From Megamerina dolium (taxonomy: Eukaryota; Arthropoda; Insecta; Diptera; Megamerinidae), in NCBI GenBank assembly GCA_963854835.1, contig OY978528.1, positions 54,399,008 through 54,463,007 of the forward strand: 64,000 nucleotides of DNA, written 5' to 3'. Below the pieces are notes generated by a model, which made no database searches, was not told where the DNA came from, and saw only the letters and a program-made list of their open reading frames with translations. This document shows, piece after piece, positions 49,150-60,381 of this stretch. Made by a program: the position numbers and the translations under genes. Position 1 is the stretch's first letter. Each line of letters opens with the position of its first letter.

Positions 49150-50359
49150 CGAGGGCGGTTCCAGAACTACCCGACGTGACATGTAGATGGCGACAGTAGT
49201 TTGAAAAAAATTACTTTGGTGAAATGTGGCAATGTTATAAAACATATGTTTTAAGACGCCACGTTGTTTAGTAATTTTTTTTTTTTTTTTGAGACATCGA
49301 AATTTAACGACCTCAGTGAATTTGTAAAAATGGAAAATATTGGTCACCGTTATGTAATTCAATACTCTCATTTGAAAGATCTCAGTCCAACGAATATTGA
49401 AGTCGAACTATATTCTACTCTGGGGGAGTCTGCTTCTTCGTTTACGACCATAAAATATTGGGTGGCAAAGTTTAAACAAGGTCGTACGAGCTGCCGAGAC
49501 GAACACAGTGGTGGTCAACCAATTGAGGTGGCCACGCCAGAAATGGTTAAGAAAATCCACAAAATGGTATTGGATGATCGCCGGCTGAAGTTGCGTGAGC
49601 TTGGTGAAATTACAGGCATTTCAAAAGTACATCGCATATTGGAGATGAAAAAGCTGTGTGCTGTATGGGTGAGGCATTTGCTCACAATAGAACAAAAACA
49701 ACGTCGTGAAGATATTTCTATAGAGTGTTTGGTGATGTTTCCCAGTAATAAAGCCGAGTTTTTGCATCGACTCGTAGCCATGGATGAGACATGGGTCCAC
49801 CACTTCACACCTGAGACAAAGGAGCAGTAAAAACAGTAGAGTGAAAGGTTAGGATCGTGTCCAAAGAAGGCGAAGACAGTTCCATCTACAGGCAAGGTTA
49901 TGGCGTCTGTTTTTTGGGATGCACTTGGGATAATTTCTATTGATTATCTTCAAAAAGAAAAACAATTAAGCGTTTAAGTGATGAAATTAAAGAAAAAAGT
50001 CTGCCTTTGGCGAAAAAGAAAGTGTTGTTTCATCAAGGCAATGCACCAGTTCACCGATCCGCTATTGCGATGTTCAAAATCAATGAGTTAAAGTTCGAAT
50101 TGCTTCAGCACGCTTCTTATTCTCCAGATTTAGCTCCTTCGGATTATTTTCTACTTCCAAATTTGAAAAAATAGCTTGATGGTAGAAGATTTGCAAACAA
50201 TGAGGAGGTAAAGTCTACGGTAGACAGGGTATCGAAGCTATAGAATATCGCTGCGAAAAGTGTATAGAGCTCAAAGGAGATTATGTTGAGAAATAAAGAA
50301 AAATTTTCCCAAATTTGTTGTTTCCTTTGCTAGTTCGGGTAGTTCTGGGACCGCCCCCG
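49150..50359 (+). mobile_element. Mariner with decayed transposase, copy B
   Basis: Ends CGAGGGCGGTTCCAGAACTA (left) and, reversed from the right, CGGGGGCGGTCCCAGAACTA. TA follows on the right (50360-50361); on the left TG stands where TA is expected. The transposase starts at ATG 49330 and is open to 49830: IGHRYVIQYSHLKDLSPTNI, SSFTTIKYWVAKFKQGRTS (helix-turn-helix region), PEMVKKIHKMVLDDRRLKLR, and MDETWVHHFTPETKEQ with the first catalytic Asp. A stop ends it there. Further on, HQGNAPVHRSAIAM has Gly for the second Asp (50037-50039), and 34 residues later SPDLAPSDYF keeps the third. A deletion in the second helix-turn-helix region, frameshifts and another stop at about 50172 follow. It is related to copy A (26214-27478). 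Confidence 0.9.
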
Positions 50360-50361
50360 TA

Positions 50362-51399
50362 TATTGTGTGCAATGAGAGAGCAATAAATCATAACTTAGA
50401 AGAACCATCTCTAATGCGCACAAATTATTATAAATATAAGTATTACTAGGTTCTAAACATTTGTCATAATATATTATATCAATGAGCACCAAAAACAAAT
50501 GTCATCCAGTTTTTTATTATTTAAATTTCCACATGTAACAATAATTCTCCATTATACAAACATATAAACTTACTTCCTCTACGGTAATTTAAAAGCATTT
50601 GGTTATAAGCAAATTATGTGAATCTAAAAATAAATATGAAATATATCATATCCTATTTTTAGTATCATTCAAATTGTAACTATTTTTATTTACGTTCTGG
50701 TTAAGTTCATAATTTTGTTTTATATATAATATAATGGATATTGGAATTTGCCATTCTCGTTGCATATACGATTACGAAATGAGTTTCTATGTACAGCAGT
50801 ACTATCAACTGAAAACTGAAAAATAATTGAACCTAATGCACTATTTTAAGCCTAATATTTACATTTTATGAATATGGCAATTTGAATCATGTACACACAC
50901 GTCCATACACATATGCGAATGCAATTTTAAACAATTGTATGTGGGAGGATTGTGATATTTATAATCCTAAATCATTATTAATTAATGGAATTTAACGAGT
51001 AACTATATTAAGAGTTTAAATTAATTGCACAACTTAGTTGATGATTCATAGAAATGTAAATAATTATATAAATTACAAAATTAATATGAAATAAAATACA
51101 AATCGATTTAAATGCATCCAACAAGAAGAATTTAAAAAAGTAATACTCACACACCTGTAAGGTAGTAGCTTAGGCGTATTATACGGATGCGTTGGATACT
51201 TACGTATTATGATATTATAGTACATCCATATATGTACATTGGGGCAGGTTAAAATTTTTAACCCACGAATACTCAGAAACCGAACCGTAAAATCATGGCC
51301 CATAATTACATTCAGAATTAGGATCATCTTGAATTTATTATCGGTTATTTTGACATATTTGCCATGAAGTATTGTTAAAAAAGCTTTCATGCCACATTA
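50362..51399. other. AT-rich DNA, nothing recognised
   Basis: The minus-strand open frame at 51073-51390 has no family resemblance. No repeat was recognised. Confidence 0.4.
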
Positions 51400-52235
51400 T
51401 TTTCGACCACGATATTGATCTAAATGTCAATTATCGTTGCCCTAGACAGAAAACTTCCGAAGTTAAAGCGATTTAAATTTCAGAAAATTCGGATATTTTG
51501 TATGGGGGCTACAGTAGGTGTGGCTCACCCATTTCATGTGGATCTGGTTATTCTTACAACACTAATTTACAGCTAAAATATGGTTGTTTTAAGATTAAAA
51601 TATAATTTTTTTTTATAATTTCCTCGACTTTGTATGGAAGCCACATTAAGAAGAGGGCTTGGCATGTTGATTTTATACCAGATTATTTCCAATCACCATA
51701 TTAATGTAAGTGTCAATTATGGTTGTTCTAAACAGAAGATTGCCGAAATTACATGGGTTTAAATTTAAAAGAACTTTAGGCACTTTGTATGGCAACTACT
51801 ATCAAAAGAGGGCGTGGCTCGCCCAGTTTTGGCAGCATTATGTAACAGTATTACTCAATTCTATGTGTTCTAGATGGTATACTAAGCAAGTTATAGCTAA
51901 TTAAAGATTTTGAAAATTTCGAGGTTAGTCGCTTTGAATGCTCGGTGTGGGCGTGGCATCTGACCGATCATGCCCAATATCAATCTCCTCCGTACCCTTG
52001 GACCATAGGTTACTTAAACCAAATTTCGTTAAAATAGCTCAATATTTGCTCAAGTTATCGTCCGAACCAGCCTGGTGACGGACAGACGGACGAACGAATG
52101 GACGGACGGACATCGTTAAATCGAAAATTTAAGCGACGCTGATCTATATGTATATCTTCTACATCTCCGGAGATTCCTTCAACAGGTTACAAACAACTGA
52201 CCGAAATGAATATAACTTGCATATTACATTACGCG
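51400..52235 (+). repeat. Modular interspersed repeat, copy 2
   Basis: Same build as 6440-7195. Anchors like GGTTGTTCTAAACAGAAGAT fall near 51433, 51582, 51721 and 51867, about 140-150 bp apart. GTATGG followed by a GGCGTGGC-like motif recurs near 51508, 51631 and 51785, with a further GGGCGTGGC near 51947. The tail has GACCGATCATGCCCAATATC, then CAAATTTCGTTAAAATAGC and CTCAAGTTATCG. Unlike copy 1 it then carries a GACGGACGGAC-type run (52078-52113), and it ends ACCGAAATGAATATAACTTG. No protein is encoded. Confidence 0.68.
52078..52113 (+). repeat. GGAC-type short tandem repeat
   Basis: Irregular GACGGACA/GGACGAAC run in the tail of the modular repeat. Confidence 0.85.
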
Positions 52236-52245
52236 GTGTATAAAT

Positions 52246-53416
52246 ATAAATAATATTTATTTCTAAAAATAAATCTCATAAACAAATTGATTTAAACCCA
52301 AGGCATCCTGAACAAATATACTTATAATCAATTTTAGTTTAATTTTTTTGCTACACGTTTTCTCAAATTTTTTCGCCATATATTAAGTTCATCTACCCTA
52401 ATGCACATACTTGTGTATTTAGGTATACCATATGAGGATGGTAGTGCTTAAAAAGTCAAAAATATACACATACGATCGATCACCCCACACAATTCAAGTG
52501 CAGTGAACCATTTTTTGGTTGATATGGATGAATACTTGTATATTCATACACAATTTTACATATGTAGGCATATAGCATATGTGACGATTTATTAGCAAGA
52601 AGTCTGAAATATTTTTAAACACTGCTCCACACGCATTTAGAAAAAAAATTATGAAACATCTGATATCATTTCCATGACGTTCAGACAACAGAACAAACAA
52701 GTATTGACAAAAAAAAAATAAAAACAACAAATACGCAGCGTACACGTGTTTACTCAAATGAAGTAGAAAACAGTAACAACAATATGCCGATATGAGTACA
52801 AAAACGAAAAAAAACACAAAACAGTATGGAACTAGCTTCGATAAAATTGAAACTTGAATATTTTACGCTATGAAAGATGTTAACTCGTACTCGGATTGAT
52901 TTTCTGAGCTCTAATTGTGAAAAAAAAAATTTCTTCTTTCTTCTTCTCTAAGGGAATTGGCTGCGACTTTCATCCAACAGTTCTTATTTTAAAACATATA
53001 TTGATCGGTAAAAAATAAGTGTACGTGCCAAGTCTTATATGTGCGGTCGAGTAATCAAAAAGCATTTATTTCAAAATATATTTTGTATGGACAAGGTTTT
53101 TTTTTATCCGGTTACACATATTCGAGAACTAAGCCGTTCTCTTGTGCCGTGTTTTAGACTATTAGACAACCAGACACTGACTTAAATAGTGGATCTGATT
53201 AGTGAGAATATACTTTTCGAAATAACCACACCTTCCTAGGGCTTTAACAAACATAATCACAAAATCAATATAGGCATGACACTTTGGGTACACTGTAAAA
53301 AAAATAAAAACAGCACTATATGTACACACATGTTTTTTTAGCTTTGAGTGTCTCTATATCTCTTTTTCTTTCATTGTATCACAGAAAAAAATTGATTCCG
53401 ATGTTGCCACTCCTCT
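52246..53416. other. AT-rich DNA, nothing recognised
   Basis: The open frame 52494-52817 (minus) gives Phe/Tyr-rich sequence from A/T runs; not called. Confidence 0.4.
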
Positions 53417-53429
53417 ACTGTTTAACATA

Positions 53430-54126
53430 GGTTAGGTTAGTGTGGTCGCCCTCGCCATTAGAGAGGGCGCACATAGGCCAGATAGAGGCCCATTTTGATA
53501 CCACGCGGATATTCCCTTTACCCATTCACACGTTGAACCAACCTGAGTTTTTAATGAATTTTAGGAGGTAGTTAATCTCAACCTGTGATATTTCTGCTGG
53601 GTCATTAATTTGATAATGACCCAGAGATTGTTTGCCCATCCTGCACAAAGCAGGGCGGTGCATAGCAGATGTGAGACGGTCTCAAGATTATCCTCATCTC
53701 TGTAGCTTCTGCAAAAGTCGTGTGCGAGATGGCCTAGGCCCAATCTTGCAGTATGTGAACCTATGAGGCAGTGGCCAGTGACCACTCCCACATAGGTCGC
53801 AATGTCTAGTCTAATTTCGCCGTCCTACTGATGGGTGTCTCCGTCCATCTTTTTTTAAAGGCGTTGAGGATTATTACCTCCAATTTATGCTTAAATGTGG
53901 CAATCGGAATCCTAAAATCTGTATTAGCTTCAGATAAGGACTCCTTTGTGTCCTTCTTTGCCAGTTCATCTGCTTTGCAGTTACCTCGTATACCTCTGTG
54001 CCCAGGCACCCAGCACAGAAGAATGTTATGCTGCTCTGAAATCTCATCGAGAGATCTGAGGCATTCAAGAATGGTCTTAGATTTAACGAGAACGAAGTTC
54101 AGGGCTTTGATAGCAGCTTGGCTGTC
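53430..54126 (-). mobile_element. 5'-truncated non-LTR retrotransposon (I/R1/LOA group) with target duplication
   Basis: Perfect 13-bp flanks ACTGTTTAACATA at 53417-53429 and 54127-54139 mark a complete insertion of 697 bp. On the minus strand it begins inside RNase H with DSQAAIKALNFVLVKSKTIL, then CLRSLDEISEQHNILLCWVP, GHRGIRGNCKADELAKKDT, FKKRWTETPISRTAKLD and, after a frame change, VVTGHCLIGSHTARLGLGHL, AHDFCRSYRDEDNLETVSHL. A C-terminus FIKNSGWFNV ends near 53545. The 3' untranslated part has GGTATCAAAATGGGCC and ends ACACTAACCTAACCT. The catalytic His loop (WVPGHRG) is intact, but the piece has no reverse transcriptase. Related to 39720-40344. Confidence 0.9.
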
Positions 54127-54146
54127 ACTGTTTAACATATAATCTG

Positions 54147-54424
54147 ATGTTAAGCTGTGCCGCATAAAATTGGGCTTAAAAATAAATGTTAACAAAACAA
54201 AGTATATGATTGTTAGTAGGGAGAACACTTATACAAATGTACGTCTAACAGTTGAAAATGCAAATGTAGAGCGAAAGAAAAATTTCAAATATCTAGGCTG
54301 TTGGATTAATGATGATTGGGATCCAGCAAAAGAGATAAGAGCCCGAATAGAAGATGCAAGAGCAACTTTTTACAAATTTAGTCAAACATTCGGAATCGAA
54401 TTGGCAAATAAAGAAAAAGTGTGA
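54147..54424 (+). pseudogene. Reverse transcriptase fragment of another non-LTR element
   Basis: Open from 54170: MGLKINVNKTKYMIVSREN, then VERKKNFKYLGCWINDDWDP and EIRARIEDARATFYKFSQT. GLKIN--KTK followed by FKYLG is the signature just after the catalytic box in non-LTR reverse transcriptases. Only about 85 residues remain, ending at a TGA beside the inverted-repeat element at 54431. It differs from the RTE-like and jockey-like copies in the window. Confidence 0.75.
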
Positions 54425-54430
54425 CCAACA

Positions 54431-54891
54431 ATCGAGTTTAAAGCAGTAAACAGATTGACTAGGGCAGCAACATTGCAACAACGACCAACACTTAAATAGC
54501 ATAACTTTCTTATGTAGACGCACGAATTGACCGCAATACTGCGATATTGCAACAGAACAACAATTGACACAGTGGTCGACGTCAATCTATTTCTATTTTG
54601 ATATGCAACAAAATGATATGTAAGCAATTACCAACACTGCGATAATTCCATTTGGCTTGTTTCGTTTTTTTTTTCACTTGAAATGCTAAAAATATTTTGT
54701 TTGTGAAACGTTATTATTGTTATTGTGTTTTATTTTCGAAAAATTTATTTTAATGAAATTTTAATGCTGTCGTCCACGTCTCCAGTTCGTTCCGGTTGCA
54801 ATCATCATCACAACTTTTGTTGCAGACGCCATCTTGTCATCGTATTGCAATGTTGCAGCCGCAGTGAACCTGTTTACAACTTAAAACCGAC
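54431..54891. mobile_element. Foldback or MITE-like element with inverted ends of about 50 bp
   Basis: Left end ATCGAGTTTAAAGCAGTAAA continues CAGATTGACT and GCAGCAACATTGCAA. The right end reversed (from 54891) is GTCGGTTTTAAGTTGTAAAC then AGGTTCACTGCGGCTGCAACATTGCAA in two runs. The arms pair with mismatches for about 50 bp. No transposase is visible and no target duplication could be defined. Confidence 0.6.
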
Positions 54892-56640
54892 ATTTCAATT
54901 CAGAATTTAGTAAACAAAAATAAAATACTACAGTATTCACTAAGAAAGCATAATGAGAAGCACCAAAAGGGCTGGGTTCAGCGTATGCCATCGCTTATAA
55001 AAAATCGACATTTAAATAGGAGCGCCAGTCGGTTAAGAACGAAAGAAATGGTAAGTAAATGGAAACAAATTGGGGATCTGCTGCATCTGCGGCTGTTGTT
55101 TGTTGCTGCCGCTGCTGCTGTGATTAATATAAATACAATATGTATGCAAGAGTATATTTCCAACAAGCAACAACAACTATATTTGATATTTATGGCATAA
55201 TTTCGTGTATACATTCTTCGATATAATATTGTATGCATGTAAATATTCGTATATACGCATCAGAGTGATAAGCTTGAAAAAGTATTATTTTCTTTGAATT
55301 CTATTCATATGGACTTTGTAGTGGAAAAATCATTGGAAATCGATAAATTTTGTCAACTTGTTTTTCATTTTTCTTTTTCCCCAAATTCATATTACACTCA
55401 AATGGGAAAGAAAACAACAACAACAACAAAATAATTTATTTATTGTATAGAAGTTAAAAAAGAAAACCTAATTTATGTTGCGGCATTAGAACAAAGGAAT
55501 GGTTTTTCATTTCATTTCATATTTTTTAGGTTTTTTTTTTTTTTTTTTTTTGTTTTCTTCTATAACTATGTATTTTGATAAGCAGAAATACTGCTTTTAT
55601 TTTATATACATATATTTCACTATATACACACTAGTCTGGTTTGAATGTTTATTTAGATTTTATAAATGCGTTCAAACCAAAAATGTTTGTGACAACTCGT
55701 GAATATTTTAATATGGTTAAGTATACTAAAATTCGGGGGTTTGTTTTGACTCAATGATGTTCAGGAAATAGAGTAAAAAGAAATATTTGGGATGCCTCAA
55801 TCGAAATCCATTAATAGTCCTTGACCAACAGGTCATGTAAGTACTGGTATGAAAAACCAACGCACAAAAACCTAATACAATTTCGCAATGACGAAGTGTA
55901 TAGCAAACAAACAATGGACGTTAAAAATATTATGTACACACGAGCGAAAAACAATATTCATACAAATCCATACAAAAATGTACACAAAACTGCTTATTCT
56001 ATTTAGTCACTATTACTAAAAATTGTAGTTGTATACTACAAATATTTGTACAACTCCAATAAGAGAATAATGATGAATGAATGAAAAAAAAAATATGCAA
56101 AGCTTTTACTATTGATGATTTCTCTACAAATAAACAAAATCAAAATCCCAGAAAAGAAAAACACATTTAAAATAATACAAATAAAAGACAGTACAGTGTT
56201 TATGTCAAATATAAAACTTTTGGAATAACCTCACCATTAAAAAAACAAAGATAAAAGAATAAAATACGCGATCAAAATTTTATCAACAATTTTCGTTCCG
56301 TTCGAGTTGTTGGTGCCACTTTTCTATTTTGTTTTCAATTTATTAACACATGCACACACACACACACACATATGTTTGTTTGTGCATACATTGTTGTTAA
56401 CCACTTTAACTACAATTGGCTTCAGTTCTACAGACATAATATACGAGTATATGGGATTGAATGAATGTGTGCGCATAAACGCCTTCCATTTTATTATTTT
56501 CAATGGGGGTATAGGTGTTGGTGTGAATTTACTTTTATGACGAATTTTTATTGCCCATGACAGTTCCATGTATACCCAGCAGTACATGTTTATCAAATTT
56601 TATTTAAGGACCATTGTAGAGAGATAGCCGCTACATGAAT
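54892..56640. other. AT-rich DNA with microsatellites, no gene
   Basis: Poly-T at about 55529-55552 and a CA run at 56352-56371. A GCTGCCGCTGCTGCTG patch at 55104-55120 is too short to be an exon with confidence and lacks splice context. Confidence 0.45.
56352..56371 (+). repeat. CA dinucleotide microsatellite
   Basis: About nine CA units after TG. Confidence 0.9.
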
Positions 56641-56656
56641 TAATATCAAAAAATTT

Positions 56657-56781
56657 TCGACATTATTGCAAAAATTTTTAGAATAATGTCGAAAATTGTT
56701 TAGAATAATGTCGAAAAATGTATAGAATTAGATTTTGCAATGAAAACGAAATTTTGCGAACATTACAATTTCGACATTATT
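56657..56781. repeat. Cluster of TCGACATTATT motifs in both orientations
   Basis: The 11-mer TCGACATTATT occurs at 56657-56667 and 56771-56781, and its exact reverse complement AATAATGTCGA at 56682-56692 and 56704-56714. The two middle copies are 22 bp apart with similar flanks. The outer and inner copies could pair into nested hairpins. Confidence 0.8.
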
Positions 56782-57770
56782 CCAAACATGGAAACAAATA
56801 CATTTTCCATATTAAATATTTCGAAATTATTGCAAAAAATAATTACGCTAGATGGTATTTCCTGAAATATAGTTCTTGAAAAGTCGATTGATATACCGCA
56901 TTCCTATTAAAAAGAAACAGTATTTCCGCATATTGTAATTGACATTGCCTTGAATTGGAATACTAGATCTTTGACAACAGGGTAATAATTTGTGTAGATT
57001 CTATTGTTATACCATAGTACTCATATGAGAATTGTCGTGATTGTCCTTTTTGTTTTTGTTCTTCCTTTTTTTTTTGTAGTTCTATTGACAAAAATATATA
57101 CATATGTGTTTGTATATGTCAATTGCTTTAATATCCACAGGGATACACATGTGTTGAACTAATGCATGCATGTGCGAGCAGATTTTAAATTTTTTTTTCA
57201 GTCGTTTTTATTTTTAACATGTAAGGGTATATTGATTTTTGTCTTTCTAACACCTATATGGAGGGTTTGGTCAGAATCACCACCTGTGTAGATCCAGTGA
57301 TATGCATCCATTCGATGAAATTCAGTTTAAGCGGTTATTTTTATCAACATATTTTAATTTTGACAATAGTGGAGGCTTCATCGAATGAAAACTACACCTA
57401 ATATATGTATCACAGATTTTCAAACCTTGTTCACTTAGCAGCAATCACAAAAAAAAAGTTTATGTCTTTCGCATTATAGTAGTATCTAAAATTCGCTATT
57501 ACAGTAGCTAATTCCCTTAGACATTTCTTGTCATTTCTGGTAATTGTTCTAAAAATATCATTTTAAAATCTAGTCACGTTTTGTTGTTGTGCAAATCGTG
57601 CCAAGCTGAAATTAAAATTTTCGCGTTTTTACATTCTAAACCAACTATTATAGTATGCGTGATGCATGAAATTTCTTTTGTGCTCCTGCTGCACTCCATC
57701 CATTTAATATTATGGCATGTCAGATTATTTAACCCGCTATTATTTTTGTGGGCTATATCTTGCATTATAG
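56782..57770. other. AT-rich DNA, nothing recognised
   Basis: ATTCGATGAA near 57311 and TTCATCGAAT near 57377 form a weak spaced inverted repeat. Opposing open frames at 57574-57775 are not convincing. Confidence 0.4.
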
Positions 57771-58296
57771 CCTAAACAGGCGGCAACGTTAATCTGGGTT
57801 ACCGGCGCACTTAATCCGAATAAAATATTAACCTGACAGAGGTCAGTATTGCGGATTAACTAAACGGCCGATTGCTGTTTTATTAGGTCTGCTCACTTAC
57901 ATTACTATCACTATCAATTTCTGTCAACTGTCACTCTCGATATGAGAAAATCCACACACAATAAGTACGTGAACTGAAAACTATCAGAAGCTTGTAAATT
58001 GACATTTACAGTTCGTAATTGACAGCTGGATTTATTTTTTTGCCAACGCTTTTCATGTCGAAAACTGTTAACAATTGTTGAAAGTTTTTTATAAGTGAAC
58101 ACACCTATTGTTTTGTAAGTTGGATAGAGAAAAATTCACAATAAAAAATTTTCAACAGTGTTGCCATCGAAAATTGCCCTAATCCTCTTTTATTTTGAGA
58201 ATAAACTCATAGAGTTAATGCGAATAAGCTGCGGTTAATGCCTGAGTTAATTCGAATTAAATCGTTAATCCGTATTAACGCTGCCGTCTGTCAGGG
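57771..58296. mobile_element. MITE-like element with imperfect inverted ends
   Basis: ACAGGCGGCAACGTTAAT at 57776-57793 pairs with ATTAACGCTGCCGTCTGT at 58274-58291 with two mismatches in 18. Weaker pairing continues inward through GGATTAA and TTAAT.CGAAT motifs. The core is AT-rich with no coding sequence. Target duplication is unclear. Confidence 0.58.
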
Positions 58297-58362
58297 TTAA
58301 TTTCTATTTTAATTAATTTGGTAGAAGAGCCGCTCTAAGGAATAGAGATACGAGGTGAATAT

Positions 58363-58415
58363 GTTCGGGAAAAATTTTTGAGGAGGAAAAATTAACGATG
58401 GTCGGTCACACATAT
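58363..58415. repeat. Second copy of the repeat at 25625-25677, inverted
   Basis: TATGTTCGGGAAAAATTTTT and GAGGAGGAAAAATTAA, then GGTCGGTCACACAT, match the reverse complement of 25625-25677. Confidence 0.6.
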
Positions 58416-60137
58416 TAACCCTCTAGTTGCGTTTCTGAGTTTTTTTTATGAATATTTCAACTATTATCAGTGTTTTAGGGGACAGACCAATGCAAACCAC
58501 GCATGAAGTTATCAACTCGAAATACAATACATTTTATTTTTTTGTGTCTATGTAATTGACTAATCAGAATTTTGTCTAAGAATATTTATTGATTAAACGA
58601 TTAATTCTATATTCTATCAAATATATATCTGTGGCAAAAAACAGTCATGGCTTGATTCAAATTTAGGAATTTTACAGAAGACCGTTATGAAATTCCTAAG
58701 TGAAAACGGTAAATCAACAAAAACAATGAGTTGGTCGAATTTCAAAATTTTGAAATCATCAGCAGTTTTGGCATAATCTAAAGAATTATTATTTAAGGGC
58801 TCTTTCTTTCTCGAAGGAAATGAGCTTAAATAAATATCAATTTATTGGTTTTTCTTGATTTTCTCGAAATGGTTATATGGGAACTTCCTCTTAGCTCGAC
58901 TTAAGCGGTTGCTGCGTTTTACATTGCTTCATTAAAGAAGCAAGTAGGCGCAAGTTCTCAAATAAATACCTATAGAGAAAATGTTATGTTTTATAGTTAT
59001 GTGATAAACAATATTATATATGTAATATCTCCACGACTGACGGCGGGTTAAGTTGTTTGTTTACATTTCTTTTAAAAGTCATCATATTCTATACATATGT
59101 ATTAGGTATATAAATGTATTTAGTATATACATATAAAATCGTAGAATAGATGATATTAAATATGTATATCTTGTCGCAGACTGTCTCTATTAAAAGATTG
59201 AAGAAAGACTAAACAACAATAAAAGCGAAAATAACGACAATAGCCGTAACAATACTCGTAGTAATGGAGACTCTTTTTACTGGCGACTATAACAAAATTT
59301 AAATGCAACAATTACAATACAATAAAAGATATACGTAGCTATACGGTAGATACATATACAAAACTAATCACAGTAACATTTTTATGACTCTTCTAATATG
59401 CTAGATTATAATTTTCTATTGGAGTGAGCTAACTATCCATCGTTTTTGTAATTGTGTGAAAGCTTCATGGTCATATCATTTTCAAGAATTTCTATATATA
59501 TCTATCTACTTAAATTTTTTGCTGATTTAATTTGCATACCGAACTCATATTTTATTGACAATAATATTAATTGCAAACATTCAAATTGAAATACATGTTA
59601 TAGAGAGCAAAATATATAATACTGAAAGCAATAAAATTGCGAGCAAGAGAAAGATAATAAAATTAAATAATATTACCATCATTCTTCAGAAATAGATCCT
59701 TGCATAAAGTACTTTACATAAGTATTGTATATTGTTGAACAAATAACACACCACACTTAAGACAATAAAATTGTGAGCGTGAAAATATTATAATAAAATT
59801 CAACATTAAAATAAACATTTTTACAAAACAGGACGTTAAAGGGCATGTCTATCATAACAAAAAGTATATTATTGTATATTGAATCGTATCGACTTCAACA
59901 GAAAAAAACCCTGGTGGTGGTTCAAATTGCTCAAATAAATTGTAAATATTTTTCCACATCAAAAACGTTCGATAATGTTGAGCAAATGGCTTGCAAGGGG
60001 GGAGGAGAAGAGAATATATTCCAGCGAGGAAGAATCATATTAAAAATGTGGCTGGAAAGGTCAATAACTTGAAGTCTTTTGTATGTCGGATAATAGTGAT
60101 AATAATTGATATCAAAACCGAAGCATTTCGAACAATA
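58416..60137. other. AT-rich DNA, nothing recognised
   Basis: No coding sequence or repeat family seen. Confidence 0.45.
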
Positions 60138-60150
60138 ATGTCCACCTGTC

Positions 60151-60368
60151 GAGGGTTGTGGGTTCAATCCCCGGCTGAAGCATAACAAATTTAATATCGA
60201 ACAGTATCCAGAACTCTGTGACAAAGCTCTAAAAAAGTGATGTCGCAAGGATTCTGCCGTTCGGAACCGGCTAAAATAAGTAGCGCCCTCCTAATACTGT
60301 CCAAAATTTAACACGTACAACTTACAACTTCGGGGCTTATAAATGCACATATTTATTTGTTTTTATTT
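60151..60368 (+). mobile_element. SINE copy with perfect target duplication
   Basis: Bounded by ATGTCCACCTGTC at 60138-60150 and 60369-60381, a perfect 13-bp duplication of non-simple sequence. The copy begins inside the tRNA-like head (GAGGGTTGTGGGTTCAATCC; B box 60161-60171), lacks the A box, has a deletion after AATATCGAACAGT, and then runs through ACTCTGTGACAAAGCTC, GTCGCAAGGATTCTGCC and TTCGGAACCGGCTAAAATAA to a short tail and ATTT repeats. Most of the GAAGCTCGGCC tail segment is missing. The intact flanks make this the firmest proof that the family moves by retrotransposition. Confidence 0.92.
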
Positions 60369-60381
60369 ATGTCCACCTGTC

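Noticed and set aside
53831..54142. Plus-strand 103-codon open frame
   Set aside because: Antisense to the RNase H domain of the retroelement at 53430-54126.
55104..55125. Short Ala/Leu-coding CTG-rich patch, considered as an exon like that at the right edge
   Set aside because: Too short, and the surrounding frame (54985-55200 plus) has no splice support.
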